DNA of 64,000 bases, taken from the NCBI GenBank assembly GCA_010645155.1, contig CM021323.1:6963888-7027887 (forward strand), read 5' to 3'. The notes below the pieces were generated by a model. The model was not told where the DNA came from. It made no database searches and saw only the letters and a list, made by a program, of their open reading frames with translations. The translations under genes and the position numbers were made by a program. Below, in pieces: positions 43,462-53,500 of the stretch (its first letter is position 1; every line of letters starts with the position of its first letter). Source of the DNA: Tigriopus japonicus (lineage: Eukaryota; Arthropoda; Copepoda; Harpacticoida; Harpacticidae).

Positions 43462-44653
43462 TATGGACGGTATTTACAGCACGATTTCATGCCAGCAAGG
43501 TTGCGTGATTTTCCACAAACATTGCGTGCGCTTCCGAAATTTACTTCGAAAGTATGTTTTCTAATTCTTCACTCGCAAATGAAGAAAGTTTGCAAATAAT
43601 GGTTTTAAAGGTATAAATATGAAAAGTTATGGTGTTCTATGAAAGTTAAGTAAAGTAATTTTGCCGGAGTGCCTCAGTTATGCTGATGTTGTATCTTTGT
43701 ATTCTGAACTCTCTTTAATATAGTTCCAGTCTTGTTTTGATGAAACTAACGGACCTAAATGTACTGTACTGCTACGATTGCTACCCATCATTCCACGTGT
43801 GTCTTTAATTCTCCTCTGAGGGACCAATGGGTCCAACCCTTACGGATTTACTTCAGCCCTTTCCGCCGCCTTGTGATGGATCAGCACCCCAACTAATTCC
43901 GTTTGCCTTGGATTCTCCAATTTTACTCTTTTGAGTTTGGATTTTACTCTTTTTGAGTTTGACTAAATTTGAAATGGAAGAACATGGTTTGAAGCAAGTG
44001 GTTTAAACAAAGGTAGATCCCTCCATCAATAATACACCAAATATTAAATTGGCACTGGTTGTTCTAGCAGTAATTTCTCATTTACTTTCCTCTAAATTGC
44101 ATATGGACGGTATTTACCGCTGGATACAAGGCCAGCAAGGTTGCTTGCAAGGGTTCTACCTTGCTTTAAACCACTTCCTTTAAACCGTGTTCTTCCTTTT
44201 CAGATTTAGTCAAACTCAAAAAAGAGTAAAATTGGAAAATCCAGGCCAAACGGATTTAGTTGAGGTGCTGAACCGTCACATGAGGACACAAGACGGCAGA
44301 AACGGCTGAAGTAAATTTGTAAGGGTTGGACCCGTTGGACCCTCAGAGGAGAATGAAAGACACGTCCGTTAGTCTCATCAAAATAAGACTGGAACTATAT
44401 TAAAGAGAGTTCAGAATACAAAGATACATCAGCGTAACTGAGGCACTCCGACAAAATTACTTTACTTAACTTTCATAGAACACCATAACTTTTCATATTT
44501 GTACCTTTAAAACCATTATTTGCAGACTTTCTTCATTTGCGAGTGAAGAATTAGAAAACTTACTTTCGAAGTAAATTTCGGAAGCGTGCGCAATGTTTGT
44601 GGAAAATCACGCAACCTTGCTGGCACGAAATCGTGCTGTAAATACCGTCCATA
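43462..44653. mobile_element. Foldback element with very long inverted arms, MULE-like 10-bp target duplication
   Basis: A 1192-bp insertion in the hAT transposase. Its ends are TATGGACGGTATTTAC and GTAAATACCGTCCATA, and the arms mirror one another for roughly 500 bp each around a loop near 44000-44160. TTAGATACCT flanks it at 43452-43461 and 44654-44663. The terminal word TATGGACGGTATTTACCGC also occurs once inside the loop (44102 onward). No transposase. The long arms and 10-bp duplication suggest a Mutator-like foldback element, as for 18099-21217, though the termini differ. Confidence 0.88.
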
Positions 44654-44663
44654 TTAGATACCT

Positions 44664-44796
44664 TAGTATCCCTGCCACTTCAGTGCCTTCAGAGAGGGTG
44701 TTTTCTACAGCCGGACAAGTACTTTCCAAAAAACGCAATCGTTTGGGCGATGATTGTGCTAAACAACTTATATGCCTTCATGAAAATTTGACGTGA
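44664..44796 (+). CDS. hAT transposase, C-terminal block
   Basis: Resumes directly after the second copy of TTAGATACCT and encodes SIPATSVPSERVFSTAG, the hallmark hAT C-terminal dimerisation motif including the conserved Glu, then KKRNRLGDDCAKQLICL and the stop at 44794-44796. Codons before 44664 in this frame come from the inserted element. Confidence 0.88.
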
Positions 44797-45594
44797 TAAC
44801 TTCTTCATTGTAAAACGTCAATATGTCAGAAGTGAAGTGTGCGGTTTTTGTTTTTGTTTGAGAATACACTTTTATTCTTTTTAAGTACAAGTTTAAAAAT
44901 ACTTTTTTGTTCTCTATGTAAGGACATTGTGATCTGGAATGAGTAGGGGTGCAAATTTCAGGCAAATAAGATTTTATGCCCATAAGCATGTTTATTTGCT
45001 ATTTGCTAGCTTTTAAAGTTTATATGCCATTTTTCATTTTATGTGCCATTTAAGGGCAAATAGATACAAAAATTTTCGGTTTTCAAAGCTTAACCCTTTT
45101 GAAACCAACATACAAAAAAACGTTGCAACGCAAGATTTTATTTAAGTCATTAGTACACACTTATTTAAAATTTTCATTTGCTAAAGCACGTCAACATTGA
45201 AATCAGGTGGCAAATCACGACATTATTAGCACATTCTAGTCAGCCTGGCTAACAAGTGTGACTAGCAGCTAAAATTTGAATATCAAAGAAACCATATTGA
45301 AACATACAATATCAGTTATAAACTATTTCTACGGCGTCAATGAAGTCATGGTCTTCACGCATATTATGAATACCTGAAGAGAGAGTTAGAGTTCGATTAC
45401 ACGATTTAACAAAATTGTTAAACACGAATAAGTTCAATCAGTGGCGGTCACCTTTTGTACCTGTCATTTCGTTCGTAAGACTTGATACCGTCTTGATGCC
45501 AGCTTCTGAGATGTATTAATTGAGACCGGCATCAGTTGGTCTCATGTATTGGAAATGCCGTCTCCTCCCATCACTAGCTTTTAGTTCTTTTAGA

Positions 45595-45933
45595 TCTTCA
45601 ACACTTGGTCACGCTGGGACCTGGTTATTAGTAGTCTCAGTCTCACGTTTGTTTGGTCGGATTGGTCGTTGATTCTAAACTTTAGTTGATTCCTTCAGTC
45701 GATCGTTCTTTCCCACGTTTTGGACAACGCTCGGTCGTCAATAAAAAGAGTGGGAAGTTCAAATGTCTAGTTTTGCCTTCAAGTAATTGACTTTTGAACA
45801 CTCTTGGGCACTTTTGGACACATTTGGACACACTTATTTTTGGACACACCTGGACACTCTTATTTTTGGACATTTTTGGACACCTTGTGGACAGGGGTGG
45901 ACAAAATGTCCAAAAATCAAAAGCCCGCCTTGT
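45595..45933. mobile_element. Relic of the CAGGGTGGGCATTT hAT family, copy 3
   Basis: The region TTATTAGTAGTCTCAGTCTC to TTTTGCCTTCAAG matches 27740-27895. It is followed by TTTTTGGACAC-type repeats and the terminal-like AAAAGCCCGCCTTG. It is clearly diverged from copies 1 and 2 and the other end is missing. It lies about 340 bp from receptor exon 2, inside intron 2. Confidence 0.78.
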
Positions 45934-46269
45934 TCAGGAAACAAAGGATAAAAAATGACAATCACCGCCATCTTAAAGTAGAAATGGTTTTGGGAGCTTC
46001 TGTTAAATCCTGGGCCTTGATTTGTGATTATTCAGCATGATTTTTCATGATTTTTTTGAATTCAAAGATATTGTAGCTGCCCTCTTAAAGACTCGAAATA
46101 CGTAGGGAAATCAACTTTAAGATAGAAGCAGCAATTTTAAATTGAGGATAGCTCTGAAATCAAGAAATTTTGCCCTTGTTTTGCCCCCAACTAATGGCAA
46201 ATTTAGTAACCATTGGTTAAACCTCTTCATACAAGTGCCAACTTTCAGATCAATTCTTTTCAACCTCAC

Positions 46270-46595
46270 CTGATTGCCAAGAAAATTGGTTCTGCTTTGC
46301 TTTTCTCTCCGCCAATTCAATGGTCTTTCTATGGATAACAACTCGGAACCAAACGGCAATGTGAACGAGGCCCGTTGTAAAGTGAACAGCAAGCGATATA
46401 TTGGGCATTTTCCATTCAATGGGTAGGATTGGTTGACCGGAGCATATATAAAAAAAGGGCTCGTGCAAACCTCCTGTGAAGAGGTAGAGCGTGCTCAGCC
46501 ATAGAGAGAGGCTATTGTTGATCACAAGACACAACACATGAACGAGATCGTCGTTTAATATGCCCAAATTCTTCCAACGAAACAGATACAGATAG
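46270..46595 (-). CDS. Seven-transmembrane receptor gene, exon 2 (end of TM3 to TM5)
   Basis: Acceptor TTCTTTTTCAG|C at 46596/46595 and donor TCAG|GTGAGG at 46270/46269. The exon starts by completing a Ser codon (AG+C) from exon 1 and ends on one base of a Gly codon completed by exon 3. It encodes the inner end of TM3 with FRWKN where class A receptors have DRY, TM4 (about residues 142-165, conserved-type Trp158), an outer loop with Cys177, TM5 (about 190-214) and the start of a basic cytoplasmic loop. Cys177 is placed to pair with Cys101 of exon 1, as in class A receptors. Confidence 0.86.
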
Positions 46596-46624
46596 CTGAA
46601 AAAGAAGCACATGTTCAGTGTACA

Positions 46625-47100
46625 TTATGGGAGGGATTACCGTATCATATTACAGGCCAGTTAACACTCAGATTTGCGAAAATTGTTGCATTTAAGGCCA
46701 ATGGGATGGATTATGCATGTTGAGAAATATTACAAAGTAATTTAAAATTAAAAGGAAAAACTGGAAATCGTCAATTAAACAAATTATTTGTTTTTAGGTT
46801 TAGTTGCCCTAAAAAAGGCCTCCTCTGGCCATCTTTTTTTATTCAAAGTCGGCATCCTGATTGAAAAGTTCGGCAAAATCTCCTCAATTTCTGTAAGGAA
46901 AGTTTAAATAATAGCAATAAAAAGCTTTTTTTAATGTCTAGAATTGCTTTCCCAAGTTTGAAAAGTTGCACAACTTGAAGTTGTGCAAATCAGAAAGGAA
47001 TTGTAGCAATTTTCAGGCTTAAATCTTCGTTTTATCTAATTTTTATGCTCAACAAATACATGGCTTCCGAATTTGCTTTCCCGCCAAAATAAGCGTGGCA
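46625..47100. mobile_element. Unclassified repeat (GATTACCGTATCAT family), copy 2
   Basis: Starts TATGGGAGGGATTACCGTATC and is homologous to 31998-32530 in the same orientation. It lies in receptor intron 1, 30 bp from the exon 2 acceptor. No coding capacity is evident. Confidence 0.65.
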
Positions 47101-47605
47101 AAATTTGACAAAAGCTGAAAAAGACAAAACCAAATGTTGAAATAAAATCTATCATCCATACTCATGTGAGTGTATATGCGTACAATATGCGTGTGTAAAA
47201 CGTTAAACACTTGAATACACGTTACTACCGATGTTGAGGGGATGTTCTGTAGGATCGCAACGAAGGATGAAGACACTAGATTTTATCGATTTTTGTGGCG
47301 TGAATCTAGTGACAGCCCGCCAAAGATATTTCAAATGACTGGGGTGGTGTTTGGCTATCCCCCATCGCCATACTTGGCGATAAACACACTGTAGGGAACT
47401 GTGGATGAGGGTCCATGTTCAGAAATCTATGGTTCAGAGGAGGTTAAGAGCACCGTGAAGATCCAATTTTTCGTTGACGACTATTCAAATAGTTTTGACA
47501 CTTAGTGCATGCAATCATCTTAGCTTCTGAGGTAAATGGAGTGTTGTTAGACGGAATTCTATCAAAAAGAGCTATTTTTCTTTACTTATTTAGCCTTGCC
47601 ATTGC
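47101..47605. other. Receptor intron 1, nothing recognised
   Basis: About 500 bp between two repeats without a gene or repeat signal that I can support. Confidence 0.4.
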
Positions 47606-48048
47606 CAAGAACCACTGAATTTCTCTGGACTGGGAGGCTAACGAGAGGTATCCTGACTTCCAGTAAGATCAAATCAATTACGTTCTTCTGCAAGTTAGAC
47701 CTAGCCCATGTAGACTAGAATACGTATTTCAATTTTCAGCTCAATCGAATATCGCAGTCAAAAGTTATGCTCTCTCAAAGTTCAGTCCAAATCCTACCAA
47801 GAATGAATGAACTAGCCCTTTTCTGGTAATTGTTTTACTACAAAAGGGCGAATTCATTCATTCTATGCTCTCTTCAGTACATAAATTTGAGAAGGCATAA
47901 CTCCGGCAATCAACTGAGCTGAAAATTGAAATATGCAGTCTACTCAATACAAGCAAGATCCCTTTTGCAAAAGAACGCAATTAATTCAATCCTACTGGAT
48001 ATCAAAATTCTCATCGTTTGCCTCCAGCTCCAGAAATAGTGCTTCTTG
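47606..48048. mobile_element. Palindromic MITE, family A, copy 3 (diverged)
   Basis: About 443 bp with ends CAAGAACCACTG and AGTGCTTCTTG and the mirrored centre CTTTTCTGGTAATTGTTTTACTACAAAAG, homologous to 1638-2087. The word GCCTTGC occurs after the right end (48049-48055) and a few bases before the left end (47593-47599), so the duplication is blurred. Older than copies 1 and 2. It lies in receptor intron 1. Confidence 0.8.
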
Positions 48049-48589
48049 GCCTTGCTCTTACTCATCATTAACCAGTTTCAAAATATTTACGGGTCAAGCT
48101 ATTTGGCCTCGGCCTCGTGACGTCATATGATGACGTGGACAGCTGGTCACGTAACCTCAACAGAAAAAGTAGGACTTTGTTCTGAATTCAATGCTATGAT
48201 TTTTGACAAAAACTGCTTTATCTCACTCAACTGTGTTGTTCAAGGCTTAATGACTAAGTTAAAAAGTGCCAATGTGGTTTGGTTGAATTTTTGAAATTGT
48301 TAACCGTCAATTCTAATCCAAACTAGGCAAACAAATGCTCAAAAAAAATGATTTAAATAATTTCTGAGAAGGATAGATTGTCAATTCCAGTCAGAGTTGG
48401 GTAAATTCAATGATGAAATGTAATAAATTAAAATTAGAATTACTTCCTCAAAAAATCTAATTCATTGCAATAACTTTGTTTGAAAAAATTAATTGACTTT
48501 GATGGACTTCAAAATTATGGGGATCGGTTAAAAATTTTTTTAATTGGTTGCGGATTTTCTACTACTGCTACAAGGAATGCGATTCCATG
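48049..48589. other. Receptor intron 1, nothing recognised
   Basis: AT-rich sequence with no supported gene or repeat. Confidence 0.4.
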
Positions 48590-48735
48590 TAATCAAGAAT
48601 TTCTCCCGATAGCTTCAATCCGATCCCCAACAGGATTCGAACCTACGCCGTCTGGGGAAGCTCTTACACTCGGCTCTTATAAGAAAGCATTAGTACGCGC
48701 CGCCACTCTGGCTCGCGGCCACCCTGGCTTCCTTT
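48590..48735 (-). repeat. tRNA-derived SINE-like unit, type II tRNA head
   Basis: The same family as 28745-28995. On the minus strand it has the A-box-like GAGTGGCGGCGCGTAC, the long arm GAGTGTAAGAGCTTCCCC and the B box GGTTCGAATCC (about 48633-48643). Confidence 0.65.
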
Positions 48736-49587
48736 TTGTTGTTTTTTTTTGGCAAAATTCTATTGACTGAGACTTTTTTGTCAATATTGAATTTGAGTTT
48801 TTCTCAATTCAATCCTTAAGTGGGTTTGATTTTATTCATCATCTTTTCTTTTGAAACATAAGCATATTAGGCAAATGATGGTTTTCCTACTTTGTTTAAA
48901 AACTGTTATGTTTATTGTTTTTTCACATGCCATTTCAATACTTGAGAAATGCTAATCAAAATTTATAATGAGACACATTTTTGTCCTGAAATACCATGAC
49001 AGTAACTTATAAATTAGTTGATGTTTCAGTGTCAGTTTTCTTTTTTTGTTGAAGAGACGTTCTGTTTAAGCCTAAGTTGCTACATTGTTAGCAGTAATTC
49101 AAGCCTGAAGAAATTGTTTCTTGAGAGTCTTTACATGGTAATTGGAAGCTGGTGATGGTAACAAAACTCTTATTATGAAAATGTTCTATCATTCATTCAA
49201 CCCTCTTTTTTTACTTTTTGCGTTCACATTGAGCCTTAAAACTCGCAATTGCTGAACTAGAACCGATTTAAGTGTAAATCATGGCATTGAACTCAGGAGA
49301 ATGTCCTACTTTTTAACAGCAAGGTGACTTGAGAAAACGTCGATTCAAGAAGCTGCATTTTTGGATTAGGATTGGGTTTTTGCAATCTTTTGGATGTGTA
49401 AGTTATGCTAGGCGTGTCTGTAAGATTCGCACAACAAATAAAGTTACTTTCTACCAAAATAATCCGTTTCTACACACTAACCTGTTACACTTGGGGGCGG
49501 GAATTGGTCACCCTCTGAGCGTACTTTGGTGAAGAATTTCAAAACAAAAGGAGGCCGAGACCCTATTCCCAAAATATTTCTAATTAC
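48736..49587. other. Receptor intron 1, nothing recognised
   Basis: AT-rich sequence up to the exon 1 donor, with no supported gene or repeat. Confidence 0.4.
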
Positions 49588-49964
49588 CTTAAAAGGTTTG
49601 ATTCCAATGACGTCAGGGCTCCATTAATAAGAAAAAAATGATGAGCAAATTCTTGGAAGAGGCAAACAGATTCAGGGACCTCTTGAAGCCAGAAAATGAG
49701 GTGTTTTAAAGTCAAGCAGAGGAAGTTGGCTGCCATTAAATAGAGACAAGTGTGGCAAGAGAGAACGTATATCAATGTCTGATACTTATCACCACCATTC
49801 ATATAGTTCCACACTAGATTGTAGATCAAACAATTAAGCACGACATTAACCAAGAATAAGCTGAGCCCAGACAACAATTTGCAAGGCCATTCTTGCAATG
49901 TCCTTTGAATTTCTAGGGCCAAATCCAAACTTTGATTGCTGTATGAGGTGTTCAATGTTACCAT
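49588..49964 (-). CDS. Seven-transmembrane receptor gene, exon 1 (N-terminus, TM1-TM3)
   Basis: First coding exon of a three-exon gene (49588-49964, 46270-46595, 29466-29734; 972 bp, 323 residues). The chosen ATG (49964) gives a 29-residue outer N-terminus with two N-glycosylation sequons (NTS, NQS). The frame is open further upstream to an ATG at 50120, which cannot be excluded. It encodes TM1 (about 30-52), TM2 (62-86) and most of TM3 (103-130) with Cys101 at its outer end. The donor is TTTTAAG|GTAATT. Seven hydrophobic helices, the Cys101/Cys177 pair and a proline in TM6 fit a class A-like G-protein-coupled receptor at the cell surface. DRY and NPxxY are altered and I cannot name a subfamily or ligand; a chemosensory or peptide receptor of a divergent lineage is possible. 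Confidence 0.84.
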
Positions 49965-50330
49965 CACGAAGCTCAAATGGAAATACTTGATGCCAATTGA
50001 GCCAGCGTTAGCGATATGGTCACAATGTCGATGGAATGTCTTAGAAATCTGCTTGAAGATATGCGCCATTTGGGGAACTTTGCAAACAAAGGGGACATTG
50101 AAATTTGTAAAAAATAACATATTTGTCAGAATGGCTTGACAAGTGGTTGAAAGAATTTGAACATGAAATATCTACTTCATCAAACGTAACAATCGGTTGT
50201 TTTGCCCTGTCAAGGTGCAATAATTAAGTGAACATAAAATGAATATGCAAGTTCCAGACGTGTGATGTAATTGTAATTGCAATTTCAAGTAAACAATTCT
50301 AAGTAATTTGATAGTAAATAATTACAAATG

Positions 50331-50512
50331 TGTGTTATATCGAAAATAAAGTAACACAAATTAAAAATGGTGGAACTTTATTCAAGTGAACGTGCCGAGC
50401 ACATCATCGAAAATTATCGAACTTAATAGAAAAGAACGGAAGAAAGAAGAAGGAACAGAAACGAGTTATTGGAGACGGAAGCGGGAAAGAAACTTGATTT
50501 GAAATCATCACA
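50331..50512 (-). repeat. Gypsy-2 3' LTR
   Basis: 182 bp. On the plus strand it starts TGTGTTATATCGAAAATAAA and ends GAAATCATCACA. It is identical to 55105-55286. Confidence 0.95.
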
Positions 50513-50545
50513 TCTCCCCCAAATCGAATAAACTATTGGATTAAC

Positions 50546-53500
50546 TCAAATATTAAAATGCACAACTTTCTTCCTTGTTCGGGTACTTCGTCGAGGAATC
50601 GATATATTCAAATTTTCGGTCTCGCAGTCATTTTCAATGGTGTCTTGGATTGGCGAGAGTAATGGACGAAGATAACGACGATTCCTAATATATTGTCGAG
50701 AACCGATCGTCACAACATACGAACGACCGTCATCACGGATGGACTGGATTGTTCCTTGACGATCCCATAATTTGGTAATTGCATCCTGAATTCTGACATG
50801 ATCTCCAACATTCAAGGGATCATGATCTCGAGAATGATTACTGAAACGAAGCTCCGCCTTATCCAAACACCGTGAGAGTCCGTCCGAACGATCATCCCGA
50901 TCCACGGTTTGGAGCGTTGATGGATGCGCGGGGATTCGGGTTCGAAGGTTGAATCCAAATAACCATTGGGCCGGAGACAATCCATCATCCCTTGGGATGT
51001 TTCTACACTCAAGAAGAGCAGCGTCAAATCCTTCGCGATCCAAACGACCATTATTCCAATGCTTCATAACTAAATGCTTGAGCATTTTAACGGCCGCTTC
51101 AGCATGCCCATTGGACTGAGGATAGAAGGCAGAGCTCACGACATGCTGGATGCTCTCATCACGGCAAAACTTGAGAAATTCCGCAGACGAAAACTGCGGT
51201 CCGCCATCAGTCCGGATTTTCAACGGGATCCCAAAAGACGCAAAGATCCGCTTCATTGACTGAACAACCTCTCGAGTACACGGCGTCTTTCCGAACGAAT
51301 CAAAACAAACCCAGCCGGAAAATCGATCAACGTACGCTAGGAAAGAGCGTCCTCCGTACTCGAAAAGATCGGCACTTACGGATTCGAATGGTCGTTGCGG
51401 TGGAGGTGAATCCGATTGCAACGGCTCTTGGGATAATGACGGTCTGTACAACTGACACATTTCACATGCCTCTGTAATGTTCACAATGTCATTTTTCATT
51501 CCAGGCCAATAAAAAAGACGTCGGGCTCGTTCATAAGTCCGGGTGATTCCTTGGTGAGCCAAATGCAGCAATCTTAGGATTTCTTTGCGTGCACTCGGCG
51601 GGACTACGATTTTCCGACAATCGATCAGAACCAGACCATCCTCCACGGTCATGGCCTCCCACACCCTTTTGTAAGGTCGAGCGTGGTCAGGTAAATTGGT
51701 CCTTGAAATCATCTCATCCTGGAGAGCATCCATCAACAACTGATACCCTTGATCCAATTTTGCTGCGTTCTTAAGAAGATTAAGAGCTGGATCCGCCTCC
51801 ATCTCGCTTTTCATCATGGTGTTGATCATGACCACGTGAATATGTGCGTCATTGGAGTCGTCTTCCTCCACATTTTCTGGATCTTGAATCGGGGATCTGC
51901 TCAGCGCGTCTGCGATACAATGAGATTTGCCCTTTGACCACTCCATCGTGAAGACATATGGAGTGAGCTTTTCCTTCAAGCGCTGCAACCTTGGATTCTC
52001 GACAGCATCAAGAGAATGACCATTGATAATCGGAATCAATGGTTTGTGGTCTGTAACCACCACGAACTTTTCGGCACCGAGCAAATAAATGCGACACTTC
52101 TGTACCGCCCAAACCACTGCTAAAAGTTCAAGCTCGCATACCGCGTAGCGTGATTCGGTATCGGACACGAATCGGGATCCACACTGGACCAGCTTCCATG
52201 TGGGGCTCTCCTCACTTCCGTGGTTTTGAAGCAAGGCAAAACCTAATCCTTGAAGTCGAGAGGCATCCGTCATCAACTTGATAGGAAGACTTGAATCGAA
52301 GTGTGCCAATACGGGAGCTGATGACAGAAGACGACACGCCTCCTTAAAAGCTGGGGTGTGCACTGACTCCAGCCACATAAACGCATTCTTGATCGATAAT
52401 AATGGTCGTAATGGCATCACTGCTTTGGCCACATTTGGTGAAAATGAACCCAACTGATTCAAAAGGCCAAAGAACGCACGGAGGTCAGTTACATTGGCGG
52501 GTCGGGGAAAATCGCGGATCGCGGCTAACTTTGCCGGGTCAGGGCGGATTCCATCCTCGCCAATAATGAATCCAACATAAGGGACCTCTTGTTTGCCAAA
52601 AACGAACTTATTGCTTGACAGGGTTATCTTGTGTTCACGACAACGCATCAAAACCGAACGAACAGATCGATACATCTGCTCAAACGTTACTCCATGCACC
52701 AAGATATCGTCCACAACCTTTTTGACATTATCCACACCTTGAAGAGCCAAATCTCCACGAGCACAGTACTCGTCTCCAGAGCAATTTAAACCCATGGGAG
52801 CTCTGCAAAATCGTTTGCGGCCCCAAGGAGAAAGGAAAGTTGTCAACTTTTTGGCCTCTTCTGATAGAGGGATTTGCCAATATCCCTTGGTCGCATCCAT
52901 CACCGAAAAGAACTTGCTCCCAGCGGGAATCGAGGACATGATGTCCTTAGTGGATGGGAATGGATGGACAGGTCGGCGAATGTGTTTATTCAGGTGTTGG
53001 TAATCAACGACCAATCTAACTCCACCACCTGGCTTCCCAACGACCAAGAATGGAGCCACCCAATCTGACGGCTCATCTTCCGCATTCTCGACAATCCCCA
53101 TATCTTCCATATAATCCATCTCGGATTTTGCCGGCTCACGATAAGCGTGAGGAATGGAGCGAACCGTAGTACACATGTATGGCTGAACCCCATCCATGTT
53201 TTTTAGATGGATCTCCATCGGCGGTCCCTCCATAGCCTTAAATGACGTGGAAGAATCGAAAACATCGGAAAACTCCTCCAACAGGGATTGACGAATCTTC
53301 TCAACTTGAGATGGCGATGGATCATGAATAATCGAGGGATTTTGAACTTCACTTCTGCGAATTTCAATAGGGATGCGATCACCATATCGCTGACGATCCT
53401 TCTCAGAATAAGGAAAAGACGCCGGAATCATTTCCAGTTCCATCATAACCGACCAACTGATCAAGACAACGTTTGTGTCAGGACTGACATAAGCCAACAC

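Larger units (their letters stand above)
35893..44796 (+). pseudogene. hAT transposase gene (BED finger, RNase H-like core), interrupted twice
   Basis: Coding blocks are 35893-36435, 41451-41919, 41982-43461 and 44664-44796. Between the second and third is a 62-bp intron (donor AGAG|GTAGAT, acceptor TTACAG|AAAC). The other two gaps are the Gypsy and palindromic elements, each with one target-duplication copy. The summed length is 2625 bp, 875 codons including the stop, and the phase is kept at every joint. Order: acidic Asp/Asn/Gly repeat region, BED zinc finger, RNase H-like catalytic core with hAT boxes (TTDLWTSVNN; ACVTDNAANIV; GCFAHTLNLV), and the C-terminal dimerisation box RYLSIPATSVPSERVFSTAG. 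The product would bind the element's ends in the nucleus and cut and paste it. As it stands the gene cannot be expressed whole. Confidence 0.9.
35286..45576 (+). mobile_element. Large hAT transposon with two nested insertions
   Basis: The left end is TACTGATGGGGCCGATACC and the right end complement is TAGTGATGGGAGGAGACGG. The perfect 8-bp direct repeat GCTTTTAG flanks it at 35278-35285 and 45577-45584. The full span is 10.3 kb, but without the Gypsy element (36436-41445) and the palindromic element (43462-44653) the original transposon is about 4.1 kb, the expected size of an autonomous hAT. It carries a transposase gene on the plus strand, antisense to the receptor gene whose intron it occupies. 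The terminal TAGTGATGG is shared with MITEs at 4659-4998 and 56258-56575. Confidence 0.92.
29735..46269 (-). other. Receptor gene intron 2 (about 16.5 kb, packed with transposons)
   Basis: Bounded by the donor TCAG|GTGAGG (46270/46269) and the acceptor TTTCAG|GT (29735/29734) on the minus strand. It holds a minisatellite relic, a decayed LINE with two insertions, the large hAT with its nested Gypsy and palindromic elements, and a hAT relic next to exon 2. Sequence at 29740-30780 and 35124-35285 shows nothing recognisable. Confidence 0.8.

Noticed and set aside
41948..43564. A 538-codon protein ending at 43564
   Set aside because: The first 11 codons are intron and the last 34 are inserted palindromic element. 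The real coding block is 41982-43461.
44947..45080. A further hAT end (TAGGGGTGCAAATTTC) inside the large hAT
   Set aside because: No mirrored end or target duplication was found nearby.
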